Shown: positions 50,490 through 59,624 of the stretch, one piece after another
Layout of the letters: each line of letters starts with the position of its first letter
Position numbering within the stretch: position 1 is the first letter of the stretch
Source of the DNA: Shinella lacus
GTDB lineage: Bacteria; Pseudomonadota; Alphaproteobacteria; Rhizobiales; Rhizobiaceae
Assembly: GCF_010994755.1 (NCBI RefSeq)
Contig: NZ_WHSB02000006.1
Location: forward strand, 124,001-188,000
Length of the DNA stretch: 64,000 nt
Reading direction: 5' to 3'
Made by a program: the position numbers and the translations under genes
The notes under the pieces: model-generated
The model's database searches: none
Told to the model about the DNA's origin: nothing
Seen by the model: only the letters and a program-made list of their open reading frames with translations

Positions 50490-51038
50490 TCAGCCGGCGG
50501 TGCGCCTCAGGTGTTCGTCGAGGCGCGGCATGATTTCCACGAAGTTGCAGGGCATGTGGCGATAGTCGAGCTGCGCCTTCAAAATGCCGTCCCAGGCATC
50601 CTTGCAGGCGCCGGGCGAGCCCGGCAGCACGAAGATGAAGGTGGCGTTCGCGACGCCGCCGGTCGCGCGCGACTGGATCGTCGAGGTGCCGATCTTGTCA
50701 TAGGAGATGCGGTGGAAGACTTCGGAAAAGCCGTCCATGCGCTTTTCGAAGATCGGCTCCAGCGCCTCCGGCGTCACGTCGCGGCCGGTAAAACCCGTGC
50801 CGCCGGTGGTGATGACGACGTCGATCGCCTCGTCGCGCGTCCAGGCCTCCACCGTCGCACGGATCGCCGCGACGTCGTCCGTCACGATGGCGCGGGCGGC
50901 GAGCCGGTGGCCGGCTTCGGCGATGCGGGCGACGAGCGTATCTCCGGAGCGGTCCGTTTCGGGCGTGCGCGTGTCGGAGACGGTAAGCACGGCGATGCCG
51001 ACCGGGATGAAAGGCCTTGTCTCGTCAATGCGTGCCAT
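50490..51038 (-). CDS. moaB: MoaB/Mog-family molybdenum cofactor protein
   Basis: Adenylyltransferase-type protein of molybdopterin synthesis. The 182-residue product has GIAVLTVSDTRTPETDRSGDTLV near residue 14, VVITTGGTGFTGRDVTPEAL near 80 (TTGGTG molybdopterin-binding motif) and LPGSPGACKDAWDGIL near 140. Start at 51038 (MARIDETRPFIPVG) overlaps the 3' end of ispE by 14 bp, so the two are translationally linked though functionally unrelated. Confidence 0.94.
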   Translation of the reverse strand: MARIDETRPFIPVGIAVLTVSDTRTPETDRSGDTLVARIAEAGHRLAARAIVTDDVAAIRATVEAWTRDEAIDVVITTGGTGFTGRDVTPEALEPIFEKRMDGFSEVFHRISYDKIGTSTIQSRATGGVANATFIFVLPGSPGACKDAWDGILKAQLDYRHMPCNFVEIMPRLDEHLRRTAG

Positions 51039-51924
51039 GGGTTGCTCCAATCGTGCGGGTCGCCACGAAGAACCAGTGCGGGTGCTGCCTGCCAAGATCG
51101 GCGGCTGCGGCTTGGGCGGCGTCATCCGATTTGTATAGCGCGAAGCATGTCGCGCCGGAACCGGACATGCGCACGAGATCCGCGCCGGTGGCCGAGAGGC
51201 TCTCCGAAAGAGCGGCGATGTCGGGGCAGAGCTGCCGGGCAGGGGGTTCGAGGTCGTTGCGCAGCCGCGAAAGCAGGCTCACCCAGCCTTCACGGCCGGT
51301 GACGGGAACGAAGGGTTGATTGTGCTTGGAGGCGAGCGCCTTGAAGACCGCCGGCGTCGAAACGCCGACCATGGGATTGGCGAGCACCATCGGCATGGAT
51401 GGCATGGTCAGCGGCGTGATGCTGTCCCCTACGCCGCGGGCCATCAGCGGCTGGCCGACAAGGCACATCGGCACATCTGCGCCGAGGCCGATGGCGATGG
51501 CGTCGCGCTCGTCCTTCGGCAGGTCCGCCTGCCAGAGTGCCAGAAGCCCGCGCAGGGTCGCCGCCGCGTCCGCCGATCCGCCGCCGATGCCCGATGCGAT
51601 GGGCAGGTTCTTTTCAAGGTGGATGTGCACGGGCGGGGCGGACTGCCCATGCTTCGCCAGCGCGGCCCGCAGCCGGTCGCGTGCGCGGGTGACGAGGTTG
51701 TCGCCATCGGCCGCAAGTGCCTCGGCAAAGCGGCCGGATAGCGTGAAGAGATCCTCTGCCGCCGGCGACAGGCCGATGCGGTCGCCATAGGCGGTGAAGG
51801 TCACGAGGCTTTCGAGGAGATGATAACCATCCTCGCGCTGGCCGACGATGGCGAGCGCGAGGTTGATCTTGGCAGGCGCCCGTTCAAGGACGGCGAAGCC
51901 CGAGAGCGGGTCGGCGTCAGGCAT
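51025..51924 (-). CDS. ispE: 4-diphosphocytidyl-2-C-methyl-D-erythritol kinase
   Basis: GHMP kinase of the non-mevalonate isoprenoid pathway. The 299-residue protein has ERAPAKINLALAIVGQREDGYHLLESL near residue 14, the ATP loop NLPIASGIGGGSADAAATLRGLL near 107 and the late FVPVTGREGW and MSGSGATCF (residue near 258) motifs. Stop overlaps the moaB start; the TPR protein gene ends four bases upstream of its start. IspE, with ispB nearby, makes this an isoprenoid-biased neighbourhood. Confidence 0.96.
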   Translation of the reverse strand: MPDADPLSGFAVLERAPAKINLALAIVGQREDGYHLLESLVTFTAYGDRIGLSPAAEDLFTLSGRFAEALAADGDNLVTRARDRLRAALAKHGQSAPPVHIHLEKNLPIASGIGGGSADAAATLRGLLALWQADLPKDERDAIAIGLGADVPMCLVGQPLMARGVGDSITPLTMPSMPMVLANPMVGVSTPAVFKALASKHNQPFVPVTGREGWVSLLSRLRNDLEPPARQLCPDIAALSESLSATGADLVRMSGSGATCFALYKSDDAAQAAAADLGRQHPHWFFVATRTIGATHGTH

Positions 51925-51928
51925 GCGG

Positions 51929-53782
51929 TCAGGACTTGCGGTCGACCGCCGTGCCTTCCGGCGAGGGGTTCTGCACCGGCTTTTCGTCCTTGGCTTCCGC
52001 CGAGGCCGGCTCGGTCTTCTTGAGTTCCGGCAGGCCGTTTTCGATCTTCAGCTTGATCTTCGGGATTTCCGCCTCTTCCGGCTTCAGGCCGAGCGCGCGG
52101 TTCCACTGGAAGGTGGCTTCCAGCTTGCGGCCGACGCGCCAGTAGGCATCACCCAGATGGTCGTTGATCGTCGGGTCGCCGGCCTTCAGCTCCGCCGCAC
52201 GCTCCAGTTCCGCCACGGCGTCGGTAAAGCGGTTGAGGCGATAATAGGCCCAGCCGAGCGAGTCGACGATATAGCCGTCGTCAGGCTTGATGCTGACGGC
52301 GCGGCGGATCATGTCCAGCCCCTCGTCGAGGTTGATGTTCATGTCGACCCAGGAATAACCAAGATAGTTCAGCACCTGCGGCTGTTCCGGGTTGAGCTCC
52401 AGCGCCTTGCGGAAGTTCGGCTCGGCCTTTTCCCATTCCTTCAGCCGCTCATAGGCGATGGCGCGCTGGAAGAAGACGCTCCAGTGGTTGCGCGTCGGCA
52501 CCGGGCCGATGGCCTCGACCGCGCGGTCATAGAGCGCCGCCATGTCCTTGTAATCCTTGGCGTCCGACAGCACGCTGCCGAGCGCCAGATAGCTGCGGAG
52601 ATCCGACGGGTCGGCCTCGATCAGCTCCTGGAGGTGCTTCTTGGCTTCCGGCACCTTGCCGGTATCGGCGAGGTTGAGGCCGAGCTGCAATTCGGAAATG
52701 CGCCGCATCGGCGACTTTTCCGGCACGGCGCGGTAATATTCGATCGCGCGTTCCGGCTTCTTCTGGTTTTCGGCAAGCCCACCGAGCAGCACCAGCATGT
52801 CGTCGCTATCCGGGTCGAGCGCGCGCGCCGCCTGCATATAGAGCGAGACGATGTCTTCCGCGCCTTCGCGGTTCAGCGCCCCGCCGATCGAGAACAGCAC
52901 CGCAGCGGCGCCTTGGGCTGCCGTGCGCACCTGCTGTTCCTGCTTTTCGCCGGCCTCGATGCTCTGGCGCAGCGCCTTCAGCGGCGCGTAGCTGGTGATG
53001 AAGCTGTCACCGACCGAAATCGCATCGAGCGCCTTCTGCTTGTTGCCCTCGTGGGCCTCAAGCCGAGCAAGCGCCATGACGGCGCGGATGAACGTGTCCG
53101 GCGCGGCGCTGGCGCCATTGCGGTCGAGGACTGCATCGTTGAGGCGGGCGCGGGCCGTCGCCTTGTCGCCGGCCGCGGCGGCGAGCGCGCCGGCATGGTA
53201 GTTCTTGAAGATGGCGAGCCATTCCGGCCCGTCCATGCTGGAGATCAGCTTGATGGCGTCCTTCGACTTGCCGTCGCCGAACTTCGCCCAGGCGAGCAGC
53301 AGGTCGTTCATCATGCGGTCCAGATCGTTCGGACCGTTATAGACGAGGATCTTTTCAGCACTCTTGTATTCGCGCTTGCGGATCGCCTCCATGCCGCGCA
53401 CCACGGCGGTGATGCGCTCGACGGCCGGGTCGTTGCGCAGCGCATCGGCGAGCTTCACGCCTTCCTCGAAGTCGCCGTTCATCAGCTGCGTCACCATCAG
53501 GCGCTGCTTGACGTCGGTGTTGGTGGCGTCGAACTGCAGCGCGATCTTGTAGAGCGCGACGGCGGTTTCGTAGTCCTTGTCGAAATCCGCCGTGCGGGCG
53601 GCCAGGAACGCGCCGGAGAAGGTGTTGACGCTCAAGGGATCGAACGGCGTGTCTTCGGCGGCTGCCGCTGCGGGCTTGTCCTCCGCATAGGCCGCCTGGG
53701 GGCCGGCCAGGGGACCGGCAAGCACGATGCTGGCCGCTATCGCCACGCCGGAGAGAAGCCGAAGGAGAAGGGAATGCCGCAT
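51929..53782 (-). CDS. exported tetratricopeptide repeat protein
   Basis: A 617-residue protein with signal peptide MRHSLLLRLLSGVAIAASIVLA, cleavage probably AYA-E near residue 34. The rest is alpha-helical repeats of TPR and Sel1-like type: DKDYETAVALYKIALQFDAT; KPERAIEYYRAVPEKSPM; LKEWEKAEPNFRKALELNPEQPQVLNYLGYSWVDMNINL; YYRLNRFTDAVAELERAAELKAGDPTINDHLGDAYW. The C terminus is Lys/Glu-rich and disordered. Probably a periplasmic or envelope-associated scaffold. The ATG at 53782 is used; the preceding in-frame TTG is ignored. Four bases from ispE. Divergent from nothing; the gap to ispB is 167 bp. Confidence 0.88.
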   Translation of the reverse strand: MRHSLLLRLLSGVAIAASIVLAGPLAGPQAAYAEDKPAAAAAEDTPFDPLSVNTFSGAFLAARTADFDKDYETAVALYKIALQFDATNTDVKQRLMVTQLMNGDFEEGVKLADALRNDPAVERITAVVRGMEAIRKREYKSAEKILVYNGPNDLDRMMNDLLLAWAKFGDGKSKDAIKLISSMDGPEWLAIFKNYHAGALAAAAGDKATARARLNDAVLDRNGASAAPDTFIRAVMALARLEAHEGNKQKALDAISVGDSFITSYAPLKALRQSIEAGEKQEQQVRTAAQGAAAVLFSIGGALNREGAEDIVSLYMQAARALDPDSDDMLVLLGGLAENQKKPERAIEYYRAVPEKSPMRRISELQLGLNLADTGKVPEAKKHLQELIEADPSDLRSYLALGSVLSDAKDYKDMAALYDRAVEAIGPVPTRNHWSVFFQRAIAYERLKEWEKAEPNFRKALELNPEQPQVLNYLGYSWVDMNINLDEGLDMIRRAVSIKPDDGYIVDSLGWAYYRLNRFTDAVAELERAAELKAGDPTINDHLGDAYWRVGRKLEATFQWNRALGLKPEEAEIPKIKLKIENGLPELKKTEPASAEAKDEKPVQNPSPEGTAVDRKS

Positions 53783-53949
53783 CAAAATGCCTTTCGCCAG
53801 AAAGTGTAGAGTTCGCCCCGGAGGCCGGTCGCGCCAAATCCGGCCACGATCAGGCCCAAATCAGTCACGGACTCATGACGGTAGAGAATGGCTTTTTTGG
53901 CGCGGTGCGGCAAGAAAATCCTGCCGGACCGAATTCAACCTTCCGTGGC

Positions 53950-54966
53950 TCAGCTCACGCGGGCAATCGAGAAGTCGATGACCTCGAGCAGCGCGTCCTT
54001 CCACGGGCTCGCCGGCAGGGGGGCGAGCGCGTCGCGCGCGATCATGCCATAGTGCTGGGCACGCGCGATCGTGTCCGTCAGGCCGCCATAGCGGGTGATG
54101 AGGTTGAAAGCGCGCTCCAGGTTGGCATCGTCGCTCTTGCCGCCCTCGATGGCCTCGCGCCAGAAGGCGCGGTCTTCCGTCGTGCCGCGCCGCCAGGCGA
54201 GGATGACGGGCAGCGTGATCTTGCCCTCGCGAAAATCGTCGCCGGTGTTCTTGCCGAGGTCGGCCGCCTTGCCGCCGTAGTCGAGCGCGTCGTCGACGAG
54301 CTGGAAGGCGAGGCCGAGATTCATGCCGTAGGATTTCAGCGCGTTGCGCTCGGCCCTATTGGTGCTGGCGATGATCGGGCCGACTTCCGCAGCGGCCGCG
54401 AAGAGGGCAGCGGTCTTGGCGCGAATGACCTGAAGATAGTCGTCCTCGGTCGTCTCCATGTTCTTGGCGACCGACAATTGCAGCACCTCGCCCTCGGCGA
54501 TCACGGTGGCGGCGGTGGAAAGCACGTCGAGCGCTTCCAGCGACCCGACCTCGACCATCATCTTGAAGGCTTGGCCGAGCAGGAAGTCGCCGACGAGCAC
54601 GCTCGCCTGGTTGCCCCAGATCATGCGCGCGGTGGATTTGCCGCGGCGAAGGTCGCTTTCGTCCACCACGTCGTCATGCAGCAGCGTCGCCGTGTGCATG
54701 AACTCGACGCTGGTCGCGAGCTTGATGTGATGGTCGCCGTCATAGCCGAACATCGAGGCGGCGGCGAGCGTCAGCATGGGGCGCAGGCGCTTGCCGCCCG
54801 AAGAGATCAGGTGGTTGGCGACCTCCGGGATCATCTGCACGTCGGAGCCGGCTTTCGACAGGATAAGCTGGTTCACCCGCTCCATGTCGGCCTTTGTCAG
54901 ATCGACGAGCGGCTTCACCGATGCCTGTTTGTTTTTGCCTTCTTCAAGCGGTATCACGACGCCCAA
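53950..54966 (-). CDS. ispB: polyprenyl (octa/deca-type) diphosphate synthase
   Basis: Makes the long isoprenoid side chain of ubiquinone. The 338-residue protein has both Asp-rich motifs: LLHDDVVDESDLRRG near residue 96 (DDxxD) and LVDDALDYGG near 223 (DDxxD-like, second), plus SGGKRLRPMLTL near 57 (KRLRP) . The start is a TTG at 54966 (MGVVIPLEEGKNKQASV), supported by AGGAG nine bases upstream and by what I recall of related rhizobial proteins. Rhizobia use ubiquinone-10, so decaprenyl synthase is the likely product. Confidence 0.93.
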   Translation of the reverse strand: MGVVIPLEEGKNKQASVKPLVDLTKADMERVNQLILSKAGSDVQMIPEVANHLISSGGKRLRPMLTLAAASMFGYDGDHHIKLATSVEFMHTATLLHDDVVDESDLRRGKSTARMIWGNQASVLVGDFLLGQAFKMMVEVGSLEALDVLSTAATVIAEGEVLQLSVAKNMETTEDDYLQVIRAKTAALFAAAAEVGPIIASTNRAERNALKSYGMNLGLAFQLVDDALDYGGKAADLGKNTGDDFREGKITLPVILAWRRGTTEDRAFWREAIEGGKSDDANLERAFNLITRYGGLTDTIARAQHYGMIARDALAPLPASPWKDALLEVIDFSIARVS

Positions 54967-55075
54967 ATGCCCGGACTCCTGTTCATTTTTGTTGAAAGAC
55001 AATAGAAAGCGGGGCTTCCTGCGGCAAGAGGCGAATTGTCCCGCCTCGGCAATTATGGCTGGAAAAAGAACCCGT

Positions 55076-55297
55076 ATGATCGAATTGATCCGCACCAACG
55101 ACGTCGTCCTGCTTTCCTTCGCGGAAAGCCTGATGAAGGAGGCCGGCATCCACTGCCTGATCGCCGACGAGGCGATGAGCATCCTCGAAGGCTCCCTCGG
55201 CATGCTGCCGCGCCGCTTCCTGGTGGAAGCCGACCGGGAAGACGAGGCACGCCGCATCCTCAGGGACGCGGGGCTGGCGGCGGAGTTGCGGCCGTGA
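55076..55297 (+). CDS. DUF2007 domain protein
   Basis: A 73-residue protein, MIELIRTNDVVLLSFAESLM..., of the DUF2007 (putative signal-transducing) family; conserved GIHCLIADEAMSILEGSLGMLPRRFLV. It is divergent from ispB and overlaps the following methyltransferase by GTGA (55294-55297), the usual rhizobial pairing as I recall it. An ATG at 55055 is in frame but adds only seven residues of poor fit. Function unknown. Confidence 0.87.
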   Translation: MIELIRTNDVVLLSFAESLMKEAGIHCLIADEAMSILEGSLGMLPRRFLVEADREDEARRILRDAGLAAELRP

Positions 55298-56100
55298 GCC
55301 AGGAGCAGGCGGATGCGCGGATGGCCATCGCCGAAACCGTCGATGCCTTCCACCGCGGCCGGTTCCATCTCGTCCAGCCGAAGGGCATCGGGCACCGCTC
55401 CGGCATGGATGCGATGCTGCTCGCCGCCCTCGTTGCCGGCGATAGGCCGATGCGGGTGGCGGATCTTGGCGCGGGCGCGGGTGCGGCCGGTCTCGCCGTC
55501 GCCGCGCGCCTCGAAAAGGCCGAGGTGCTGCTCGTCGAGCGTTCCGCGCTCATGGCCGATTTCGCCCGCAAGTCGCTGGCCCTGGACCTGAACGCCGCCT
55601 TCGCCGGCCGTGTCTCGGTCATCGAAGCGGATGTCTCGCTCGCCGGCAGGGCGCGCGTCGCGGCCGGTCTTGCCGACGACGTGCACGACCATGTCATCAT
55701 GAATCCACCCTTCAACGACGGTGCCGACCGGCGCACGCCGGATGCGCTGAAGGCCGAGGCGCATGCGATGGAGGACGACCTTTTCGAGCGCTGGATCCGC
55801 ACGGCCGGCGCCATCCTAAAACCCGGCGGCCAGCTCTCGCTCATCGCCCGGCCGGAATCGATCGCCGAGATCATCGCCGCCTGCGGCCGCCGCTTCGGCG
55901 GCATCGAGATCACCCCCATCCACCCCCGCGCCGGCGAGAGCGCACTGCGCATCCTCGTCACCGCCATCAAGGGCTCCCGTGCCCGCCTCGCTCTGCGCAT
56001 GCCGCTCGTCATGCATGACGGCCCCCAACACGCCTTCACACCCTTCGTGGACGATCTCAACAACGGCCGCACAAGCTATCCGCGGCTGCGAAAACCCTGA
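55294..56100 (+). CDS. TrmN6-like N6-adenine methyltransferase
   Basis: A 268-residue SAM-dependent methyltransferase. Visible: HRSGMDAMLLAALV, SAM loop VADLGAGAGAAGLAVAARL near residue 54, and the catalytic VIMNPPFNDG (NPPF/Y, near 135), followed by a C-terminal domain. Closest in type to tRNA1(Val) A37 N6-methyltransferase (TrmN6/YfiC), though other N6/N5 MTases share these motifs. GTG start at 55294 overlaps the DUF2007 stop. The proposed tRNA substrate is inference. Confidence 0.88.
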   Translation: MSQEQADARMAIAETVDAFHRGRFHLVQPKGIGHRSGMDAMLLAALVAGDRPMRVADLGAGAGAAGLAVAARLEKAEVLLVERSALMADFARKSLALDLNAAFAGRVSVIEADVSLAGRARVAAGLADDVHDHVIMNPPFNDGADRRTPDALKAEAHAMEDDLFERWIRTAGAILKPGGQLSLIARPESIAEIIAACGRRFGGIEITPIHPRAGESALRILVTAIKGSRARLALRMPLVMHDGPQHAFTPFVDDLNNGRTSYPRLRKP

Positions 56101-56178
56101 ATTTCGGCACTCGCCATTGCGTTTTCCCCGGTCGTGCATACATCAGCCGGGCAACGAAACAGGAGACAGGATCGCGCG

Positions 56179-57051
56179 ATGGCCGGATTTTTGAAGTCGC
56201 TGGTGCCGAAGAGGTTCCGCAAGGAGGGGGTCGCGATCCCCGTTGTCCGGCTGCAAGGGGCGATCATGGCGGCGGGTAGCCAGTTCCGTCCGCCGCTCAA
56301 TCTTTCGACTGCCGCGCCGGCACTGGAAAAGGCTTTTGCCTATCGTGATGCGCCGGCGGTTGCCATCTCCATCAATTCGCCCGGCGGCTCGCCGGTGCAG
56401 TCGCGGCTGATCTTCCAGCGTATCCGCGAACTTGCGGCGGAAAAGAACAAGCGCGTGCTGGTCTTCGTCGAGGATGTCGCGGCGTCCGGCGGCTATATGA
56501 TCGCGCTGGCCGGTGACGAGATTTTTGCCGATCCCACCTCGATCGTCGGTTCGATCGGCGTGGTTTCCGGCGGCTTCGGTTTTCCGGAAATGCTGAAGAA
56601 GATCGGCGTCGAGCGGCGCGTCTATACCGCCGGCACCAACAAGGCGATCCTCGACCCGTTCCAGCCGGAGCGCGAAAACGAGATCGAATATCTGAAATCC
56701 CTCCAGCTCGAAATCCACCAGGTCTTCATCGACATGGTGAAGGACCGCCGCGGCGCGAAACTCGCCGACGATCCGGACCTGTTTTCCGGCCTGTTCTGGA
56801 CGGGCGGGCGCGGTGTCGCGCTTGGCCTCGTCGATGGTCTCTCGGACATGCGCTCGGAGCTGAAGCGGCGTTATGGGCCGAAGACGCGGCTGGAGCTGGT
56901 TTCGGCGCCCAAGGGGCTGTTTGGCCGCAAGGCGCCGGGCATCGGGGGGCTTTCCGGCGACGTGGCGGAGCGTATAGGCTCTGCCGGCGTGGCGGCCGTG
57001 GCCAGTCTCGCGGAAGAAAAGGCGCTCTGGGGCCGCTTCGGCCTTTCCTGA
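56179..57051 (+). CDS. S49-family serine peptidase (SppA/SohB-like)
   Basis: A 290-residue ClpP-fold peptidase. The catalytic Ser sits in VEDVAASGGYMIALAGDEIF near residue 112 and the Lys is expected in the following helix; GSIGVVSGGFGFPEMLKKIG gives the substrate loop. VAISINSPGGSPVQSRLIFQRI (oxyanion Gly-Gly near 75) is also typical. No clear N-terminal membrane helix is present, unlike SppA, so cytosolic or peripheral. Start at 56179 with AGGAGA upstream. It is followed by a 63-residue membrane protein gene. Confidence 0.9.
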   Translation: MAGFLKSLVPKRFRKEGVAIPVVRLQGAIMAAGSQFRPPLNLSTAAPALEKAFAYRDAPAVAISINSPGGSPVQSRLIFQRIRELAAEKNKRVLVFVEDVAASGGYMIALAGDEIFADPTSIVGSIGVVSGGFGFPEMLKKIGVERRVYTAGTNKAILDPFQPERENEIEYLKSLQLEIHQVFIDMVKDRRGAKLADDPDLFSGLFWTGGRGVALGLVDGLSDMRSELKRRYGPKTRLELVSAPKGLFGRKAPGIGGLSGDVAERIGSAGVAAVASLAEEKALWGRFGLS

Positions 57052-57084
57052 TAGCGCGCACAATAAAAGAATAGGGGAGGGGCG

Positions 57085-57276
57085 ATGGCCCAGATCATCT
57101 TTCTGCTTCTGGTCGTCGGCCTTGCCTGGTTCGGCTATCGCAAGTTCGTGGCGGATGCCGAGCGGTTGAGCAAGTTGCGCAAGCGCAGCGAGGAGGAGCG
57201 CCGCACCGGCGCCACCGGCACGCTCGTTAAGGATCCGGAAACCGGCGAATACCGCCTGCGCCGCGACGACGAGTAG
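57085..57276 (+). CDS. small single-helix membrane protein
   Basis: A 63-residue protein: one N-terminal helix (MAQIIFLLLVVGLAWFGYRKF), then charged residues (DAERLSKLRKRSEEERRTG) and a C-terminal DPETGEYRLRRDDE, a short module seen in small rhizobial membrane proteins. GGGAGGGG lies a few bases before ATG 57085. Probably co-transcribed with the S49 peptidase (33 bp). Function unknown. Confidence 0.85.
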   Translation: MAQIIFLLLVVGLAWFGYRKFVADAERLSKLRKRSEEERRTGATGTLVKDPETGEYRLRRDDE

Positions 57277-57340
57277 CCTTTCGGCACGTTTTCGTGCCGT
57301 CGCGGGAGCGGCCTACAGCTCGCACCGTGCCGCGCCGGGA

Positions 57341-57367
57341 CATTAACCAAGCGTCGTAAGGTTAATG
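57341..57367. promoter_or_regulatory. CATTAACC/GGTTAATG dyad upstream of the epimerase gene
   Basis: CATTAACC, eleven bases, GGTTAATG (57341-57367). Same arms, and the same inner AAGC, as the dyad at 41550-41574. A TTAA-TGCCGCA-TTTAT string at the right arm weakly resembles a CtrA box. Nothing else is recognised in 57277-57489. Confidence 0.45.
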
Positions 57368-57489
57368 CCGCATTTATTCCTTTGCAGCCCAAGGTTGGCG
57401 TTGCCCGCGCGGGCAGGAAGCCCGATCTAACGGCAAGGGTCGCCATGATGGCATCCCGCAAAGCGCCTGCGATGAAACGGGAGTATACC

Positions 57490-58560
57490 ATGGCCTCGCT
57501 CGATCTCGATCGGATCCGCACCATCGTCGTGACGGGCGGTGCCGGCTTCGTCGGCTCGCATATCGTCGACGACCTGCTCCAGCATTGCCCGAATGCCCGC
57601 GTGCGCGTGCTCGATTCCTTCACCTATGCCGCCGACATGTCGCATCTCGACGCCGCCTTCCGCACCGGCCGCGTAGCGCTCCAGGAAGGCGACGTCGGCA
57701 ATCTCGATCTCGTGACCGAGGTCTTGAAGGATGCCGACCTCGTCGTGCATGCGGCCGGCGAAAGCCATGTCGAGCGCGCCTTCTCCGTGCCGGAACGCTT
57801 TACGCTCGCCAATGCGCTCGGCACCCAGGTGCTGGTGGAGGCGATGGGCCGCCGCCGCGTGCCGCTGATGATCCATATCAGCTCGGCGGAAGTCTATGGC
57901 ACCGGCAATGGCGGGCTGGTCGGCGAGCTTGCGCCGCTGCTTCCCGACAATCCGCACGGCGCCTCCAAGGCCGCCGCCGAAATGTTGATCGCAGGCCTGC
58001 GCCGCTCCTTCGGCCTCGATATCCGCGTGCTGCGCCCGGTCAACATCGTCGGCACCCGCCAGAACACCGAAAAGCTTCTGCCGCGCTTCCTGGAACTCGC
58101 AACCGTCGGCCGCCCGCTGCCGGTGCATGGTGATGGCATGCAGACGCGCGCCTTCGTCACCATGACGGACTTCTGCTCGGCGCTGCGCACGGTCGTGACC
58201 GGCGGCGCGGAAAACGCCACCTACAATGTCGCGGGCGACGACCTGCACGACATCCTCTCCGTCGCGCGCCTGGTGCTCGATGCGGTGCAGGATCCCGTCT
58301 CCGGCGTGAGCTTCACCGCCGGCCGTCCCGACAATGTCGGCCGCCCGCCGCTCGATACGCGCGCGCTGAAGGCGCTCGGCTGGCAGGCGAAGAGCTCTCT
58401 GCGCCGCGAGCTTCCGATGCTCGCTGCCTGGTATGGTGCCCGCGTGCCGGCGGGCCTGCGCCGGCAGCTGCATCAGGTGCCGGATCTGGCGCCCCAGCGC
58501 GTGCAGGCTGTCACCCAGGCCGCCGGCTCCGGCCTGTTCCGCTCGCTCGAACGGCACTGA
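57490..58560 (+). CDS. NAD-dependent epimerase/dehydratase-like protein with altered active site
   Basis: A 356-residue extended SDR most like dTDP-glucose 4,6-dehydratases. It has the NAD loop [19 protein letters not shown] near residue 16, [12 protein letters not shown] near 86, and [21 protein letters not shown] near 180. The active site is unusual: the dehydratase T/S-D-E-V-Y segment reads S132-A133-E134-V-Y136, and the YxxxK motif reads H156-GAS-K160, His replacing the catalytic Tyr. It may therefore be inactive, bind NAD as a regulator, or use different chemistry. Start at 57490 with GGGAG upstream; others at 57445 and 57475 are possible. A shared dyad lies upstream. Confidence 0.85.
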   Translation: MASLDLDRIRTIVVTGGAGFVGSHIVDDLLQHCPNARVRVLDSFTYAADMSHLDAAFRTGRVALQEGDVGNLDLVTEVLKDADLVVHAAGESHVERAFSVPERFTLANALGTQVLVEAMGRRRVPLMIHISSAEVYGTGNGGLVGELAPLLPDNPHGASKAAAEMLIAGLRRSFGLDIRVLRPVNIVGTRQNTEKLLPRFLELATVGRPLPVHGDGMQTRAFVTMTDFCSALRTVVTGGAENATYNVAGDDLHDILSVARLVLDAVQDPVSGVSFTAGRPDNVGRPPLDTRALKALGWQAKSSLRRELPMLAAWYGARVPAGLRRQLHQVPDLAPQRVQAVTQAAGSGLFRSLERH

Positions 58561-58654
58561 GAGGTTTCGGGTGAGCCGCCCGAAACCCTTGACCCTTCCG
58601 GCGCATCGTGGCACCAGTCCGCCAGCTTTTTCAAAGAATGCCCGGACGAAACCG

Positions 58655-59617
58655 ATGACCTCAGCCGCCCTGCCTGACCATATGAACCCGACGCGCTCCT
58701 TCCAGGGGCTTATCCTGACGCTGCACAACTATTGGGCGGACAAGGGCTGCGCGGTGCTTCAGCCCTATGACATGGAAGTGGGCGCCGGCACGTTCCACCC
58801 GGCAACGACGCTGCGTGCGCTCGGCCCGCGGCCCTGGCGCGCCGCCTATGTGCAGCCCTCGCGCCGCCCGTCGGATGGTCGTTACGGCGAAAACCCGAAC
58901 CGCCTCCAGCACTATTACCAGTACCAGGTCATCCTGAAGCCGAACCCGTCGAACCTTCAGGAGCTCTATCTCGGCTCGCTGGCGGCGATCGGCCTCGATC
59001 CGCTGCTGCATGATGTGCGCTTCGTCGAGGACGACTGGGAAAGCCCGACGCTCGGCGCCTGGGGGCTGGGCTGGGAATGCTGGTGCGATGGCATGGAAGT
59101 CTCGCAGTTCACCTATTTCCAGCAGGTCTGCGGCATCGAATGCGCGCCCGTCGCCGGCGAACTGACCTACGGCCTCGAACGCCTCGCCATGTATGTGCAG
59201 GGCGTCGACAACGTCTACGACCTGAACTTCAACGGCCGCGAGGGCGACGAGAAGATCACGTACGGCGACGTCTTCCTGCAAGCCGAGCAGGAATATTCCC
59301 GACACAACTTCGAATTCGCCGACACCGCCATGCTGCACCGCCATTTCATCGATGCGGAAAAGGAGTGCCAGGCGCTTCTGGCCGCCGGTGCCCCGGGCGA
59401 TGCCGACAACCAGCGTCTGCACAAATGCGTGCTGCCGGCCTACGACCAGTGCATCAAGGCGTCTCACGTTTTCAACCTGCTCGATGCCCGCGGCGTGATC
59501 TCGGTCACCGAACGCCAGAGCTACATCCTGCGCGTGCGCACGCTGGCCAAGGCCTGCGGCGAGGCCTTCCTGCTGACGGATGCCGGCGGCGTGAACTGGA
59601 CGAAGGACGCGGCCTGA
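58655..59617 (+). CDS. glyQ: glycyl-tRNA synthetase alpha subunit
   Basis: Catalytic alpha subunit of the bacterial alpha2-beta2 glycyl-tRNA synthetase (class IIc). The 320-residue protein contains [33 protein letters not shown] near residue 14, [32 protein letters not shown] near 62 (motif 2), [15 protein letters not shown] and [16 protein letters not shown] (motif 3). Start at 58655; ATG at 58682 is possible. The beta gene glyS is not adjacent; the next genes are LysR, SDR, LemA and DUF2207, so glyS may lie beyond the right edge, as I recall for some rhizobia. Confidence 0.96.
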   Translation: MTSAALPDHMNPTRSFQGLILTLHNYWADKGCAVLQPYDMEVGAGTFHPATTLRALGPRPWRAAYVQPSRRPSDGRYGENPNRLQHYYQYQVILKPNPSNLQELYLGSLAAIGLDPLLHDVRFVEDDWESPTLGAWGLGWECWCDGMEVSQFTYFQQVCGIECAPVAGELTYGLERLAMYVQGVDNVYDLNFNGREGDEKITYGDVFLQAEQEYSRHNFEFADTAMLHRHFIDAEKECQALLAAGAPGDADNQRLHKCVLPAYDQCIKASHVFNLLDARGVISVTERQSYILRVRTLAKACGEAFLLTDAGGVNWTKDAA

Positions 59618-59624
59618 CCGTTTT

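Noticed and set aside
58655..59617. loss of the glyS beta subunit
   Set aside because: glyS is not in the visible sequence, but the window ends shortly after and related genomes may have it beyond DUF2207, so no loss can be claimed.
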